Part shown: piece by piece, positions 1 through 6,237 of the stretch
Layout of the letters: each line of letters starts with the position of its first letter
Numbering within the stretch: position 1 is the stretch's first letter
DNA from: Oscillospiraceae bacterium
GTDB taxonomy: Bacteria > Bacillota > Clostridia > Oscillospirales > Ruminococcaceae
Direction of reading: 5' to 3'
DNA length: 7,475 nucleotides
Assembly: GCA_029098085.1 (NCBI GenBank)
Contig: JAQXNQ010000193.1
Coordinates: forward strand, 1 to 7,475
The notes under the pieces: generated by a model
What the model was told of the DNA's origin: nothing
Databases searched by the model: none
Seen by the model: the letters and a program-made list of their open reading frames with translations, nothing else
Program-made: the position numbers and the translations under genes

Positions 1-593
1 CCGGATACCAGCATGGACACGCCCAGATCGCTGCCCTTGATCCAGCTCTCCGACTTGCGCAGAGCTGCCAGCTGGGCAGGGGCGATGAACAGCACCTTGT
101 CCTCACCGGCCCGCTCGCCGAACTTCACCAGGGCGTCGGCAATGACGTCGGCGGAAAGGGCGGCGGAGGCGGTATGGGTCATGTCGGCGCCGATACCGGC
201 AAGGGCGGTGCAGACATCGCTGTCCACCTTGCCCGCGATGGAACGGGTCAGCTGATCCACCGCCTCGGTCAGGGGATCGCCGTAACCGCTGTACAGGGCT
301 TCATCGGTCAGCTCGATGCCGTTGCCTGCCTTCTGCACCTTGACGGCCGCCGAAGAAGCGCTCAGGGTCTGCACCGGCAGGGAGCCGCCCTCCTCCACGG
401 CGGAGGCGTCGCCGATATAGCTGTAGCGGGGCACCTGAACGGTGTCGCCGGCTCTGCCCTGCAGGGAGGTATCCACCGTGCAGAGGGAGGCAAAGCGCAT
501 GCTGGTGGTCAGGTTGTCGCTGACCCAGTCGCCCATGACCTGGGGATTCAGCAGATCGGAAAGGGTGGTGGTGTTGAGGTTCAGTTCACTCAT
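1..593 (-). CDS. Phage major capsid protein, N4-gp56-like family (3' end outside window)
   Basis: Forms the icosahedral head shell. The first 197 residues are visible and the frame is open to the window edge. Seen: an N-terminal LLNPQVMGDWVSDNL segment (14-28), then VQVPRYSYIGDA (52-63), an EEGGSLP stretch (67-73), KVQKAGNGIELTDEAL (85-100) and a GYGDPL motif (103-108) followed by a helix (AVDQLTRSIAGKVDSDV) and LFIAPAQLAALRK (168-180). This order of motifs is characteristic of N4-gp56-type, HK97-fold capsid proteins as I know them; family members usually run to about 280-330 residues, so roughly a third is missing. The start is fixed by an AGGAAG ribosome site about 6-8 bases upstream of the ATG. 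It lies 57 bases after the scaffold-like gene, the usual portal-scaffold-capsid order. No defect is seen in the visible part. Confidence 0.88.
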   Translation of the reverse strand, partial: MSELNLNTTTLSDLLNPQVMGDWVSDNLTTSMRFASLCTVDTSLQGRAGDTVQVPRYSYIGDASAVEEGGSLPVQTLSASSAAVKVQKAGNGIELTDEALYSGYGDPLTEAVDQLTRSIAGKVDSDVCTALAGIGADMTHTASAALSADVIADALVKFGERAGEDKVLFIAPAQLAALRKSESWIKGSDLGVSMLVS

Positions 594-650
594 GGAATCT
601 TCCTTTCTGTATATCAGGGTGTATGCGAATGCAGATGGTTACGGCAGACC

Positions 651-1181
651 TCATTCGGCTGCGCGCATGGCCCGGTAGCCCTCCGGATCCCGCTTGAACA
701 GTCCCGCCCGCTGCCGCAAAGAGAGCCGCCCGTAAGCAGCTCTGCCGGAGGGAATCCCCTCGGCGGGGCGGACGCCCTCCACCCTGGGCCGGGGAAAGAA
801 GACGGGGTGGGCCTTTCTGGCCCTGTCCAGCAGCTCGTCTCCGTTCTGCAGTGCGCCGTCCTGAAAGACCGCCTGCTCCTTCAGGCGGTGGGCCAGATAC
901 GAGCTGTCCAGACAACCTGCCCGCTCCAGCGCCAGCCGCAGGGCAAAGGTTTTTTCCGCCTCCGCGAGGGCTTCCTCCTTTTCCCGGGTCAGCTGCTGCC
1001 GCAGAGCCAGAAGCTCCGCCCGGGGGTCCTCCCCGGCAGCCTCAGCGGCGCTTTCGGAAGTGCCCTCGCCGGTATCCCCTGCGGAGGGCTCCAAAACCGC
1101 CTCCGAAACGGGGGCCGGACTGCCCGGCATGCCGCCGGAAGGTTTCTTTTCCTCCATGGGGGTGAGATTTTCCTTTTCCAT
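651..1181 (-). CDS. Scaffold-like head assembly protein (coiled coil)
   Basis: A 176-residue protein between portal and capsid genes, where tailed phages place their capsid scaffold; that position is the main reason for the call. Residues 1-50 are low-complexity, rich in Pro, Ser, Gly, Ala and Glu and probably disordered. Residues 52-88 (DPRAELLALRQQL to LRLALER) read as a charged coiled-coil helix, and 90-125 hold an AGCLDSSYLAHRL segment of a type common in prophage proteins at this locus. The basic, Arg-rich C-terminus (about 148-176) could bind the capsid protein. The ATG overlaps the portal stop by one base (TGATG), with AGAAAGGAGC just upstream inside the portal gene, so it is probably translationally coupled. 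The open frame extends further upstream (to 1394), but that part is out-of-frame portal sequence. I cannot name a specific scaffold family with certainty. Confidence 0.68.
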   Translation of the reverse strand: MEKENLTPMEEKKPSGGMPGSPAPVSEAVLEPSAGDTGEGTSESAAEAAGEDPRAELLALRQQLTREKEEALAEAEKTFALRLALERAGCLDSSYLAHRLKEQAVFQDGALQNGDELLDRARKAHPVFFPRPRVEGVRPAEGIPSGRAAYGRLSLRQRAGLFKRDPEGYRAMRAAE

Positions 1182-2554
1182 CAGATTGCTCCTTTCTGTT
1201 CCTCCAGCAGACGCTGCTCCTCCTGAGCGGCGTCGATGACCCAGGGGTGATTCTCCAGAATGGTCCGTCTGGAGAGGATGCCCGCCGACTGGACGCAGCC
1301 GTCGATGGCGTCGCCTTCGCTGATGATCATATCCCGGTTGACGATGATCTCCGCCTTCTGACCGGTGAAATCGCCGCGGCCCATGAGCCTCCACATCTCC
1401 GCCGCCAGCCGGATCATCCGGTCAAACCCGGCGGCGAACTGGCTCTCAATGCCGCTGCAGTCCAGATCCAGATCGGCGTAGAGAAACTTCATGGCCACGC
1501 CGGAGGCCTGACCCAGCTTCTCGCTCTGGGTGTCCACCCCCCGGCCGATCTCGTACAGATCCTTCCGATCCTGAATCAGGTGGCGCAGCACCTCCTCGGT
1601 GTGCACCGGCGTCTCCCGGATCTCCAGCCCGCCGTTGTCCGAGACCTTGACCGCCCGGTAGCGGCTCAGGTTGCGGCGGAACTCGCCCAGATCGGCGCCA
1701 TCGTAGTTCTGCAGCACCATAATGGCGCCGGAGGTATCGGTCAGGTTGCTGGAGTCCTCCGACTTCAGCAGGTCGTAGTCGTCCACCAGCGGCTTGATGA
1801 ACCGGATCAGCGGCAGCTCCTCTTCGTTGTATTTGAAGGGGACGAAGGGCAGCTCGGGCAGCTTCATGGGCTGCTCGTTCACGGTCAGATGGGGTCGCTC
1901 GGGGAGGAAGGGGTCGGGAATCAGCTTGCCGCCCCGATACTCATAGTAGCGTACCCGCTCCCGATCCCAGTACTCCAGCTTCAGGGCGCGGCGCTTCTGC
2001 CTGCCCTCGTAGCAGTCGGCCTGCCAGATCCGCATCAGGCCATCCAGCCGGACATGCTCCCGGTCGGCCCAGATGGGGATGACCTCCTCGGAGGGGAGCT
2101 TTTTGCAAAAGATCTGCCCCTCCTCCGGCCAGAGCTGCAGCCAGGCGATCCCCTTATTGACCGCCTCCTTGCAGAGGTTTTTCATCCGGTCGCGCATCTG
2201 CCGGTCGAACAGCTCGCCCAGCAAAGCGGCGAAGGCCGGATCTCCGGCGCTGACCGTAAAGGGCCGCCCGAACAGGTACTGGCTCTTCTGATCCACCAGC
2301 TTGCGGACAAAGCCGTGGCTCACCTTGCGGTTGGGCAGGGCCGGATCGGCGGTGAGGGCGCCGTTTTCCCCCACCGACAGCCGCTCCCGGCGGAGGATGT
2401 CGTTGTCATTGGCATAGTACCGGGCGCCGGTGAGCATCTCCCGCCGCGCCGGAGAGGAAAGCCACTCCCGCAGGTACTCGGCCAGAATCTCCTCCTCGCC
2501 GGGGCCCCGGGCCGCCTCCTCGATCTGCCTGAGAATCTTGTCTGTTTCTGTCAT
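1181..2554 (-). CDS. Phage portal protein, SPP1 gp6-like
   Basis: The dodecameric portal sits at one head vertex, docks the terminase motor and is the channel for DNA entry and exit. The 457 residues match the usual SPP1-gp6-like length. Visible segments in order are NRKVSHGFVRKLVDQKSQYLFGRP (75-98, a typical early portal signature), NKGIAWLQLWPEEG (133-146), a beta-rich clip-like region with EYWDRERVRYYEYRGGKL (194-211), PFVPFKYNEEELP (236-248), and LVDDYDLLKSEDSSNL (256-271). The last is the conserved helix in which the portal polypeptide requires a bound-chain geometry. The C-terminal third has the SGVAMKFLYADLDLD region and ends in a charged helix. The ATG is preceded by a very strong AAAGGAGG about 6 bases away. 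The gene overlaps the scaffold-like start by one base but is separated from terminase by about 560 bases, unusual for this gene pair. Confidence 0.93.
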   Translation of the reverse strand: MTETDKILRQIEEAARGPGEEEILAEYLREWLSSPARREMLTGARYYANDNDILRRERLSVGENGALTADPALPNRKVSHGFVRKLVDQKSQYLFGRPFTVSAGDPAFAALLGELFDRQMRDRMKNLCKEAVNKGIAWLQLWPEEGQIFCKKLPSEEVIPIWADREHVRLDGLMRIWQADCYEGRQKRRALKLEYWDRERVRYYEYRGGKLIPDPFLPERPHLTVNEQPMKLPELPFVPFKYNEEELPLIRFIKPLVDDYDLLKSEDSSNLTDTSGAIMVLQNYDGADLGEFRRNLSRYRAVKVSDNGGLEIRETPVHTEEVLRHLIQDRKDLYEIGRGVDTQSEKLGQASGVAMKFLYADLDLDCSGIESQFAAGFDRMIRLAAEMWRLMGRGDFTGQKAEIIVNRDMIISEGDAIDGCVQSAGILSRRTILENHPWVIDAAQEEQRLLEEQKGAI

Positions 2555-2599
2555 GCTGCCTCCTTTGAAAAGCAGATTGTTCCATCCAGCCGCCGGAGT

Positions 2600-2644
2600 C
2601 TAGGGCCCCCGGGGCTGAAGAGCGGTGAGAAGGAACAGGGGCAT
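2600..2644 (-). CDS. Possible 14-residue leader ORF before the portal gene
   Basis: The peptide MPLFLLTALQPRGP would be made from an ATG preceded by GAAAGGAGG with a 5-6 base spacer, as strong a ribosome site as that of the portal gene 45 bases downstream. The stop is TAG. It lies just inside the left boundary of the non-coding island, so the two strong ribosome sites may reflect the start of a former gene that the insertion destroyed, or a leader peptide that affects portal translation. No homology can be judged at this length. The ribosome site is clearly visible; that a peptide is made is inference. Confidence 0.3.
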   Translation of the reverse strand: MPLFLLTALQPRGP

Positions 2645-2678
2645 GGGGGCCTCCTTTCGGAACAAGAGCGTGAAACGC

Positions 2679-2709
<31 letters not shown>

Positions 2710-2734
2710 TTTGGAAAACCGCTCCCTTCGGTCG

Positions 2735-2800
2735 CTCAAAACAGGAAACCGATCCGTTTTTCGTGCAGCTTTGCCGATGTGCAAAACGGCAAGTTTTGAG
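2735..2800. other. Nested stem-loop structure
   Basis: An outer 8-base inverted repeat, CTCAAAAC (2735-2742) with GTTTTGAG (2793-2800), encloses an inner one, TTGCCG (2771-2776) with CGGCAA (2787-2792). The inner right arm abuts the outer right arm, so the stems could stack. On the minus strand the GTTTTGAG arm could alternatively pair with CAAAAC copied from 2709-2716, a mutually exclusive choice. There is no T-run, so it is not an intrinsic terminator. It could be part of a structured RNA or of a mobile element end. Confidence 0.45.
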
Positions 2801-2866
2801 TTGTTTAGTGAAAAGTGACGGCAGGCTCTGCTTCCGATTCTCACGCAGTCTGACCAAAGAAGAACC

Positions 2867-2884
2867 TTCCGGCTTTCGCCAGAA
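2867..2884 (-). other. Hairpin with GAAA tetraloop (minus-strand RNA)
   Basis: In minus-strand RNA TTCTGGC pairs with GCCGGAA through a seven-pair stem (one G-U) capped by GAAA, a stable GNRA loop. In plus-strand RNA the same stem has a C-A mismatch and no special loop. It supports transcription-level structure on the minus strand, the direction of the surrounding structural operon. Confidence 0.4.
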
Positions 2885-3034
2885 CTAAAGCACTATTCAC
2901 TCCGACCAGCACAAACGCCGGAATCCTCGCACAGCCTTTCAAATTCCGTCAGTATCAAGGGCGCAGACCCTTTCGGAAAAGAATCGACACGCACCCACGC
3001 ACAAGAATAGCGTCCGCAGCAATTTTTATCATGT

Positions 3035-3101
3035 GTGAATTAGTTCACTCACCTGCGAGAAGCCCGTAAGGGGTTCTCGCTGCTTTCCCGCAAGGGAAAG
3101 C
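3035..3101 (+). other. Three consecutive hairpins, two with GNRA loops
   Basis: Read on the plus strand: GTGAA-TTAG-TTCAC (3035-3048); GCGAGAA-g-CCC-GTAA-GGG-g-TTCTCGC (3055-3080), ten pairs with one G-G mismatch; and GCTTTCCC-GCAA-GGGAAAGC (3082-3101), eight perfect pairs. The two strong stems are one base apart and both carry GNRA tetraloops only when read on the plus strand; on the minus strand the loops are TTAC and TTGC. No T-run follows on either strand, so they are unlikely to be simple terminators, although they could slow transcription or protect the 3' end of terminase mRNA. Confidence 0.55.
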
Positions 3102-3116
3102 GAAGTCACTCTTCAC

Positions 3117-4334
3117 TTAGAAAAAGCTCTCCCCGAACACCACCGTCTCGGCCAGGTACCGGATCTCGTCCATGGCGTGGTCGTTTTCCTTGCGGGGCTG
3201 CTCCCGGCTGCCGTCATCCTCCCAGACATATTCCAGAAACTCCCGGATGGCGTCGCCGCAGCAGCTGCTCAGCATCAATCGGTTCTCCGACAGCAGCTGG
3301 GCCACATGGCGGATTCCGGGCAGCACCCGGTTGCGGGCGGGTCGAACCGAAAACCGTCCATGCCGCCGGACGCACTGGATGAAGCTGGCGGCGGAAGGGT
3401 CTATCACCAACCGGTTCACCGGTGTGTCCCCGGCCAGCTCGACCAGAGCCTCGTAGTACTCCTCGTCGGTGCGCTGGCCCTTCGCCCTTCCGTCGTGGTA
3501 ATACTCCCGCAGCCGGTACCAGACCCCGTCCTTCTCTCCCCAAAGTCCCATGGACATGGGGTTCAAGGTGCCATAATCGCAGCTGATCCAGTACTGGCCA
3601 AAGCCCTCCGGCAGGGTCTGCACAACATGGCGGGACGGGTCGAACATGGGATAGATCAGCCCCTCCGCCGCCGCCCACTCCCCCAGCACATACCGCCGGT
3701 AGAAGACGCCGCTGTAGAGAGTTTTATACCGCTCCCGCACCGCCCCGGACAGGGACGGGTTGTCCTCCATGGTGAAGTGCAGCCGCAAAGCGCCCTTCTC
3801 CTCCGCCCTGCAGATCCACTCCCGGTAAAACCAGTGACCCGGGGACTGAGGATTGCAGGAGAACCAAAGCCGCGCCCCCTCCGCCGAGCACCGTGCCATC
3901 GCCTGCTCCACAAAGGAGCGGGGCATCAGCACCACCTCGTCCAGCAGCACCCCGGCGAGGGTCATGCCCTGAATCAGGGCGGCGCTGCCCTCATCCTTGC
4001 CACCGAAGAGATAGAAGCGGTTGACACGCCCGCCCTTCCGCAGCTCCAGAAGGCTGCCGCCCCGCACCTCCCGGACGGCGTACAGTCCGCTCAGCGCCGT
4101 CTTCAGCGGCTCCACCAGATTCCGCCGCACCGAGCCGATGGTCTTGCCGCAGATGCCGAAGCTCTGACCGGAGAATTCCTCCATGGCCCAGAGGACGAAG
4201 GACAGCGCCAGCACCGAGGTCTTGCCCGACCGCACCGCCCCGTCGCAGATGATGGCGTGGTACCGGTTCCGGGTGCGGCTGTCGGCCCACCAGCGCAGCA
4301 CCTGCAGCTGCTTTCTGCTGAACCGCTCAAACAT
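3117..4334 (-). CDS. terL: Terminase large subunit (packaging ATPase/nuclease)
   Basis: Motor that pumps DNA into the procapsid and cuts concatemers. All key motifs are present in 405 residues. In the ATPase: Walker A GAVRSGKT (32-39), Walker B GVLLDE (128-133, with D132 and E133), and the coupling motif FSCNP (158-162). In the RNase-H-like nuclease: D253 in SCDYGT, D312 in IDPSA, and the D386/D389 pair in NDHAMDEIRYL. The length suits the SPP1/PBSX-type (Terminase_3/Terminase_6) large subunits. The ATG lies 8 bases inside the small-subunit gene, so translation is probably coupled. The protein ends normally in FGESFF-stop; the stop codon touches the right end of the non-coding island, so the insertion, if real, did not remove the C-terminus. 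It should be catalytically competent. Confidence 0.95.
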   Translation of the reverse strand: MFERFSRKQLQVLRWWADSRTRNRYHAIICDGAVRSGKTSVLALSFVLWAMEEFSGQSFGICGKTIGSVRRNLVEPLKTALSGLYAVREVRGGSLLELRKGGRVNRFYLFGGKDEGSAALIQGMTLAGVLLDEVVLMPRSFVEQAMARCSAEGARLWFSCNPQSPGHWFYREWICRAEEKGALRLHFTMEDNPSLSGAVRERYKTLYSGVFYRRYVLGEWAAAEGLIYPMFDPSRHVVQTLPEGFGQYWISCDYGTLNPMSMGLWGEKDGVWYRLREYYHDGRAKGQRTDEEYYEALVELAGDTPVNRLVIDPSAASFIQCVRRHGRFSVRPARNRVLPGIRHVAQLLSENRLMLSSCCGDAIREFLEYVWEDDGSREQPRKENDHAMDEIRYLAETVVFGESFF

Positions 4335-4668
4335 CCTCTTCCTCCCAGTCCGCTTCCTCCTCCGGCAGGCTGCGGCGCAGGGCCTCCAGCAGGCCGGATC
4401 TGGCGCCCCGGTCGTCCGGCTCCACCAGCTCCACCAGCCGGTACAGCGCCCGCTCCCGGCTGTACAGCTTGAAGGTCAGCCGTCCGTCCCGGCTGACGGC
4501 GATCTCCTGAATGTTCCGGGTATCGATGCCGCCGCTGTCCTGAACGCGGACGGTGGTTTTCCCCTCCTCATCGGTGGAGAAGGTCAGGTACCGGCCGATG
4601 TCGTCGAAGGCGATGGAGGCGATGGCGTCCACCACCTGCTGCCGGGTGATCTTTTTTCGTCTGGACAT
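4327..4668 (-). CDS. Terminase small subunit-like protein lacking the N-terminal HTH
   Basis: Small terminases bind the packaging site and regulate the large subunit. The 113 residues begin with ITRQQVVDAIASIAFDDIGRYLTF (7-30), which corresponds to the region after the DNA-binding domain in Terminase_2-type proteins (TxxxVLxELxxIAFxxxxD). They continue with the VRVQDSGGIDTRNIQEIAVSRDG and LTFKLYSRERALYRLVELV beta/oligomer elements (40-82) and an acidic tail (104-113). The usual N-terminal 50-60 residues with the helix-turn-helix (ATxAAIRAGYS-type) are absent. The start is firm: AAAAGGAG sits about 5 bases before the ATG, and an in-frame stop lies six codons further upstream. The gene overlaps terL by 8 bases. 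The family call rests on motif order and position; the missing domain is direct observation given that call. Confidence 0.78.
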   Translation of the reverse strand: MSRRKKITRQQVVDAIASIAFDDIGRYLTFSTDEEGKTTVRVQDSGGIDTRNIQEIAVSRDGRLTFKLYSRERALYRLVELVEPDDRGARSGLLEALRRSLPEEEADWEEEDV

Positions 4669-4723
4669 AAATCTCCTTTTACTCCGTCAGTCATAAGGGT
4701 TTGGTAAGCCGGCCAAAGGCGGC

Positions 4724-4981
4724 TCAGCACCTGCTCCGCTCCCCGTTTCCCTCCAGCATCTTGCCGAACAGGAAGCCGCCGCTGCCCGGCCACTTCATCA
4801 GGCTCCAGGCGGCGGGATACTTGAGCCGGCTGCCGTTTCGGTACAGCTCTACGCTCACATCCCCGGGATCCATGAACATCTTATACAGCCTCCTCGCCCG
4901 CTCCAGATCGTCGGTTTCCAGCTCGGTCAGTTTGGTGCCCATCTCCCAGACCTCCAGCCGATACTGCTCTTTTTTTGACAT
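4724..4981 (-). CDS. Small protein of unknown function at the head of the packaging operon
   Basis: I do not recognise this 85-residue protein. It starts SKKEQYRLEVWEMGTKLTELE, a likely beta-hairpin, followed by a helix DDLERARRLYKMFM (24-37), another strand VSVELYRNGSRLKY (42-55) and a Trp/Gly-rich C-terminus (WSLMKWPGSGGFLFGKML). The pattern beta-alpha-beta resembles small prophage proteins often found before terminase genes, possibly regulators or packaging accessories. The ATG has AAGGAGG with a 5-6 base spacer; an upstream GTG (5092) has no ribosome site and was not chosen. It is the first gene after the strong minus-strand promoter near 5240, with about 236 bases of leader, and is followed by the small terminase 55 bases on. 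No cysteine cluster or HTH is visible. Confidence 0.6.
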   Translation of the reverse strand: MSKKEQYRLEVWEMGTKLTELETDDLERARRLYKMFMDPGDVSVELYRNGSRLKYPAAWSLMKWPGSGGFLFGKMLEGNGERSRC

Positions 4982-4997
4982 CCTGCCTTCCTCCTTA

Positions 4998-5009
4998 AAA
5001 CAAATGTTC
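4998..5009. promoter_or_regulatory. LexA-box-like near-palindrome 1
   Basis: Minus strand reads GAACATTTGTTT, one base off the Gram-positive LexA (DinR) pattern GAAC-N4-GTTC. It lies just upstream of the ribosome site (4990-4996) of the first packaging gene, inside the leader transcribed from the minus promoter. SOS control of the operon is inference; it could also be an operator for the neighbouring XRE repressor. Confidence 0.4.
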
Positions 5010-5103
5010 GGTTTTGGGGCCAAAAAAACAGCCGTTTCCGGCGTCCGTCCCCCTTTTTCCGCTCTTCCTGTCAGATACGAAAAAATATTCACAGAAAATT
5101 AAC

Positions 5104-5115
5104 GAATAAATGTTC
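5104..5115. promoter_or_regulatory. LexA-box-like near-palindrome 2
   Basis: Minus strand reads GAACATTTATTC, again one base off GAAC-N4-GTTC and with the identical spacer ATTT. It lies in the leader of the minus-strand operon and 18 bases upstream of the -35 of the plus-strand promoter. Two sites sharing AAATGTTC 106 bases apart suggest a common binding protein, either LexA or the local repressor. Confidence 0.4.
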
Positions 5116-5133
5116 TTTTTCTTAGAAACCCCC

Positions 5134-5162
5134 TTGCTTTTTTTCGGGAAATACAGTATGAT
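5134..5162 (+). promoter_or_regulatory. Sigma-A-type promoter for the repressor operon
   Basis: TTGCTT (5134-5139), 17 bases, TATGAT (5157-5162); start expected near 5169. It would give a leader of about 130-145 bases before the repressor start. Transcription from here would run through the minus-strand promoter at 5224-5252, so the two could interfere. Confidence 0.6.
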
Positions 5163-5223
5163 GAAAGCAGAAAACGAAGATGGAACGGAAACGGCAACTT
5201 CTACGATTCTCTGTTACAATACT

Positions 5224-5252
5224 AATATATCGCAGAAATCTTAGATTGTCAA
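5224..5252 (-). promoter_or_regulatory. Strong sigma-A-type promoter for the packaging operon
   Basis: Minus strand TTGACA (5252-5247), 17 bases, TATATT (5229-5224), a near-perfect sigma-70/sigma-A promoter. Start expected near 5217, transcribing toward the small unknown gene, terminases, portal and capsid. As the only near-consensus promoter directed at the structural genes in the window, it is the likely target of the XRE repressor. A short inverted repeat AATC-TTA-GATT (5238-5248) lies within the -35/spacer and could be an operator half. Confidence 0.72.
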
Positions 5253-5297
5253 CGTTCATATGCTTAATTGCCTAATCTTTTCCACTTCGTACAAAAT

Positions 5298-5684
5298 ATG
5301 GAGCGTGATATTGTGGATGTTGTAGAAAAGATCGATCAGCTTTTGGCAGACAGAGGCATTTCTGCCGCCAGAATGTGCCGGGAACTGGGCTTTTCCAGCG
5401 GCCTGTACAGCCAGTGGCGCAAGCGCACCCAGCACCCCTCGGCGGAGAAGCTGCGGAAAATCTCGGCCTATTTCGGCGTATCGGTGGACTATCTGCTGAA
5501 CACCCGGCCGGGCGACGAGCGGGACGCCAGCGCTGACGATATCCGCATCGCCCTGTACCATGAGACCGACGGCATGTCGGACGAGACGCTGGACAGGGTG
5601 CTGCAGTTTGCCCGCTTCGCCCGCATCGAGGAAAAGAAACGCAAGGACCGGAAAGCCCTTCAGGAGGATAAGGAATCGACTTGA
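5298..5684 (+). CDS. XRE-family (Cro/CI-type) lysogeny repressor
   Basis: A DNA-binding repressor that probably keeps the element silent. Of 128 residues, about 9-66 form an HTH_3 domain: VVEKIDQLLADRGISAARMCRELGFSSG, recognition helix region SSGLYSQWRKRTQHPSAEKL, then KISAYFGVSVDYLL (54-67). The rest is a charged helical tail (DETLDRVLQFARFARIEEKKRKD) for dimerisation. There is no LexA-like peptidase domain; inactivation is therefore more likely by the protease encoded next to it. Start choice: ATG 5298 lacks a clear ribosome site; a GTG at 5313 has GGAG 9 bases before it and may be the real start, shortening the protein by five residues without touching the HTH. A TTG at 5268 is unlikely. 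The stop overlaps the next start by 4 bases. The gene is divergent from the packaging operon. Confidence 0.88.
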   Translation: MERDIVDVVEKIDQLLADRGISAARMCRELGFSSGLYSQWRKRTQHPSAEKLRKISAYFGVSVDYLLNTRPGDERDASADDIRIALYHETDGMSDETLDRVLQFARFARIEEKKRKDRKALQEDKEST

Positions 5685-6103
5685 GCCCTGACGAAAAGCT
5701 TCAGTCGCTGTACGACCTGGCTGACGAGCACGATGTGGGCGTATACTTCTACGATCTCGGGGATGACAAGGCCGTCACCGTCTCGGACGGGGCTTTTGCG
5801 GCCATCGCCCTGAACCCCCGCGCCATCGGCTCGGTGCAGGACGAGACCGAATGCCTCTGCCACGAGCTGGGGCATCTGGCCACCGGCACCCTCCACCCGC
5901 CCCGCTCGGACGAGGCCACCGTGCTCCGCAGTGAGTACCGGGCCGCCTGCTGGGTGGTGCATCATCTGGTGCCGCCGGACGAGCTGATGGAAGCCATCCG
6001 CTTCGGCTGCACCGAGGTCTGGGAGCTGGCCGAATATTTCGGCGTCAGCGAGGACTGCATCCTGGATGCGGTGAAAATCTACCGCAACCGGGGCATTCTG
6101 TGA
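5681..6103 (+). CDS. ImmA/IrrE-family metalloprotease (anti-repressor type)
   Basis: A 140-residue zinc protease of the family that, in ICEBs1 (ImmA) and PBSX-like phages, cleaves or inactivates the partner XRE repressor on induction. The catalytic HELGH is at residues 61-65 (two His ligands and Glu base); the third ligand is probably E85 in RSEYRAACWVVHHLVP, the usual ExxA-type helix. The N-terminus (SPDEKLQSLYDLADEHDVGVYFYDL) and the C-terminal WELAEYFGVSEDCILDAVKIYR fit the family. It starts with TTG, overlapping the repressor stop (TTGA) with AGGAGG and AAGGAA upstream at 5662-5675, so the two are translated as a pair. Length is complete; no defect is seen. The substrate being the adjacent repressor is inferred from context. 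Confidence 0.9.
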   Translation: MSPDEKLQSLYDLADEHDVGVYFYDLGDDKAVTVSDGAFAAIALNPRAIGSVQDETECLCHELGHLATGTLHPPRSDEATVLRSEYRAACWVVHHLVPPDELMEAIRFGCTEVWELAEYFGVSEDCILDAVKIYRNRGIL

Positions 6104-6148
6104 CGGATCATCCGCACAGCCTGCGGCTGAATACACTCAATCCGCGCA

Positions 6149-6177
6149 CCGCCCTCTGCAAAGCAGGGAGCGGTTTT
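6149..6177 (+). terminator. Intrinsic terminator candidate 1 after the lysogeny operon
   Basis: CCGCCCTCTGC-AAA-GCAGGGAGCGG forms an 11-position stem with one C-A mismatch and one G-U pair, followed by TTTT (6174-6177). It lies 46 bases after the protease stop. The T-run is short, so it may work together with the stronger hairpin 20 bases further on. Confidence 0.5.
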
Positions 6178-6195
6178 GCGGCGTTGGAATATAGA

Positions 6196-6236
6196 AACAG
6201 GCTCCGTATATTGAACATACAGAGCCTGTTCTTTTA
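6196..6236 (+). terminator. Intrinsic terminator 2 after the lysogeny operon
   Basis: AACAGGCTCCGTAT pairs with ATACAGAGCCTGTT over 14 positions with one C-A mismatch, loop of seven bases, followed by CTTTTATAT. On the minus strand the same stem is followed by TCTATATT, so it may act in both directions. It also marks where base composition drops. Confidence 0.75.
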
Positions 6237-6237
6237 T

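Noticed and set aside
174..1226. Plus-strand open frame opposite the capsid and scaffold-like genes (350 codons)
   Set aside because: Shadow; spans two real minus-strand genes and their intergenic gap, with low-complexity composition.
3054..3101. Paired hairpins as an intrinsic terminator after terL
   Set aside because: No T-run on either strand after the stems, and portal and capsid genes downstream need read-through from the same operon unless another promoter exists.
3177..4472. Long plus-strand open frame opposite terminase (431 codons)
   Set aside because: Antisense shadow of terL, which has all catalytic motifs on the minus strand; no ribosome site.
4584..4793. Minus-strand frame of 69 codons upstream of the small terminase, considered as the missing HTH domain
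   Set aside because: Different frame, Pro/Ser/Arg-rich with no helix-turn-helix pattern, and overlaps the real genes on both sides.
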